Part shown: piece by piece, positions 58,156 to 59,045 of the stretch
Position numbering within the stretch: position 1 is the stretch's first letter
Layout: every line of letters begins with the position of its first letter
Assembly: GCA_040905045.1 (NCBI GenBank)
Contig: JBBDSH010000013.1
Span: forward strand, 1-59,045
Direction of reading: 5' to 3'
DNA: 59,045 bases
From: JBBDSH01 sp040905045
Lineage (GTDB): Bacteria; Pseudomonadota; Gammaproteobacteria; Eutrophobiales; Eutrophobiaceae
Made by a program: the position numbers and the translations under genes
Notes under the pieces: generated by a model
Database searches by the model: none
Told to the model about the DNA's origin: nothing
What the model saw: the letters and a program-made list of their open reading frames with translations, nothing else

Positions 58156-58470
58156 TCAGAGTTTGTCTTCGCGCTTCACCAGTCTGCCGCGGCGGAGGCG
58201 CTGTTCACTTCGCATCACATGGAGAATATAAACACGGTTTTCTTCATGCCGATAGAATACCCGGCAGGGTGGCTCTATTATCTGGCGATAGCGCCATGCT
58301 TTGAATTCCGGCAGCTTCGAACCACTGTCCGGATGGTCTTCAAGTTGTCCCACATGTTCGAATACGCGTCGCACCAATGTACGTGCGGCGTCCGGCTTGT
58401 CCAGGGCGATGTAATCGGCGATTGCGTCAAGATCAGACAGGGCCGGCTCGGTCCAGATTACTTCAGCCAT
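58156..58470 (-). CDS. ParE/RelE-family toxin
   Basis: 104 residues with the RelE/ParE fold. The start MAEVIWTEPALSDLDAIADY is typical, followed by GQLEDHPDSGSKLPEFKAWR and the strand RQIIEPPCRVFYRHEENRVY, with ILHVMRSEQRL near the end. The pattern resembles ParE (gyrase poison) as much as RelE (ribosome-dependent RNase), so the mode of action is open. It overlaps its antitoxin by 13 bases and follows it, the usual order. Confidence 0.92.
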   Translation of the reverse strand: MAEVIWTEPALSDLDAIADYIALDKPDAARTLVRRVFEHVGQLEDHPDSGSKLPEFKAWRYRQIIEPPCRVFYRHEENRVYILHVMRSEQRLRRGRLVKREDKL

Positions 58471-58715
58471 CTCGACATGCGGTCCCGTGCTTCCTTGTCA
58501 GACAACGTCCTTCCTTCCGATACGGCCCGTTCTCCCCGGGCGATCCCCTCAAGCAGGCTCATTCGTTGCAACAGCGTCTCATAGCTTTCGACGTCCACCA
58601 GATAGGCGGACGGCAGTCCGTGTTGAGTGATCAGAATGGCCTCTTTATCCCGTTCGAGCTCCGCCAGGAGCTCCGTGGCCTTTCGCTTCAGGGTGGTGAC
58701 AAGTTCGGTGCGCAT
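58458..58715 (-). CDS. Phd/YefM-family antitoxin
   Basis: 85 residues. The N-terminal Phd fold shows ATELLAELERDKEAILITQH followed by GLPSAYLVDVESYETLLQRM; the C-terminal helix is SEGRTLSDKEARDRMSRWL. It should bind and silence the ParE/RelE-like toxin and repress the pair from the AGTGATACT repeats just upstream. Confidence 0.93.
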   Translation of the reverse strand: MRTELVTTLKRKATELLAELERDKEAILITQHGLPSAYLVDVESYETLLQRMSLLEGIARGERAVSEGRTLSDKEARDRMSRWLK

Positions 58716-58717
58716 GG

Positions 58718-58737
58718 AGTGATACTATAGTGATACT
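58718..58737. promoter_or_regulatory. Candidate Phd operator
   Basis: Direct repeats AGTGATACT at 58718-58726 and 58729-58737, 11 bases apart (one helical turn), lie two bases upstream of the antitoxin start codon. TATAGT between them on the minus strand could be part of a -10 box with a very short leader. Confidence 0.55.
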
Positions 58738-58789
58738 CGCAAAGAAACGCAAATTCTTGCTGACCAAAAGGGCCGGTGATCATGCAGCC

Positions 58790-58936
58790 TTATTCGTAAT
58801 GGCTCCACAGGCGTAAGACCTTGACGACCCGATCCTCTTCCAGCACCTGGTATACCAACCGATGCTGTATATTGATTCGCCTCGAATAGACTCCGGCAAG
58901 ATCGCCGACGAGCTTTTCGAAAGGGGGCGGATTCTG
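58790..58936 (-). pseudogene. Truncated Txe/YoeB toxin gene
   Basis: 48 codons encode the Txe/YoeB C-terminal half: NPPPFEKLVGDLAG, then VYSRRINIQHRLVYQVLEE and a final LRLWSHYE. The key catalytic region and final His are present. The N-terminal half is missing: upstream in frame there is a stop after four more codons, then a hairpin repeat (58956-58990). It is probably inactivated by the repeat or an associated deletion. No intact partner antitoxin is visible before the window ends. Confidence 0.8.
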
Positions 58937-58955
58937 AAAAAGAATAATTTATCTA

Positions 58956-58990
58956 CTGGATGCTGGTGTCCACCAGCATGACGGCTTCGG
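58956..58990. repeat. Hairpin repeat (family B), copy 3
   Basis: CTGGATGCTGGTG-TC-CACCAGCATGACGGC is a tight inverted repeat, sharing CTGGATGC and GCATGACGGCTTCGG with the copy at 124-173. It lies where the N-terminal half of the Txe gene should be. Confidence 0.7.
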
Positions 58991-59045
58991 TTATCAACTG
59001 GCATGTTCAAGTGATTCAACCTCTTCTTCCAGCTTTGAACCCAGC

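Noticed and set aside
58780..59019. Minus-strand 79-codon open frame over the Txe region
   Set aside because: It is in a different frame from the Txe-like residues and reads through the hairpin repeat without recognisable features.

Overview
This window reads as a chromosomal scaffold of a gammaproteobacterium, probably a sulfur-oxidising one. The evidence is the mre-mrd-rodA-mltB-rlpA-dacA cell-wall cluster leading towards ybeD-lipB-lipA, the pncC-recA-recX and guaB-guaA clusters, YadGH-type ABC genes, and a flavocytochrome c sulfide dehydrogenase pair (fccA-fccB). Three N runs (20363-20372, 41077-41176, 43048-43147) show an assembly scaffold. At least two of them lie in or beside dispersed repeats. 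No tRNA, rRNA or CRISPR array was seen.

Layout. 1-567: repeats only. 568-10366 (all minus strand): recX, recA, thpR, pncC, an operon of APH-type kinase + class III PLP phospho-lyase-like enzyme + SDR, tadA, guaA, guaB. 10479-13266 (plus): xseA, an M23 peptidase, a cupin. 13351-16051 (minus): ElyC-like protein, lipA, lipB, ybeD. 16173-20242: an interruption of the conserved cell-wall/lipoate cluster carrying a small secreted protein, a tandem cNMP-binding protein, a YadGH-like ABC exporter, a possible dehydrogenase remnant and queD. 20450-29727 (minus): dat, dacA, rlpA, mltB, rodA, mrdA, mreD, mreC, mreB, most genes overlapping by 4 bases. 29967-37065 (minus): RND adaptor and pump, fccA, fccB and a DUF4010/MgtC membrane protein, packed as one operon. 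37540-45490: a small unknown protein, yaiI, an unknown membrane-anchored protein, a methyltransferase, the sulfur-assimilation genes metY and cysH around an SLC13 permease, and a PAS-GAF-GGDEF cyclase.

45540-59045 is an accessory defence and toxin-antitoxin island: hicAB, a MazEF-type pair, DUF427, a type I restriction system (hsdR-hsdS-hsdM), a DUF262-HNH protein, an OLD-family ATPase/TOPRIM protein, a DUF2283 protein flanked by a 98-bp duplication, a broken small secreted-protein gene, a Phd/ParE pair and a truncated Txe/YoeB toxin. The DUF262/OLD stretch and the HsdS recognition domains are visibly more AT-rich than the rest, which fits horizontal transfer.

Notable points are an apparent AUC start for mreC under a near-perfect Shine-Dalgarno, a CTG start for recX overlapping the recA stop, a kinase/phospho-lyase operon resembling animal hydroxylysine/phosphoethanolamine catabolism, the RND-FccAB-DUF4010 operon, an AT-rich DUF262 + OLD pair as a candidate defence unit, and many short inverted repeats (REP-like, MITE-like, hairpins), some of which supply stop codons or truncate genes.
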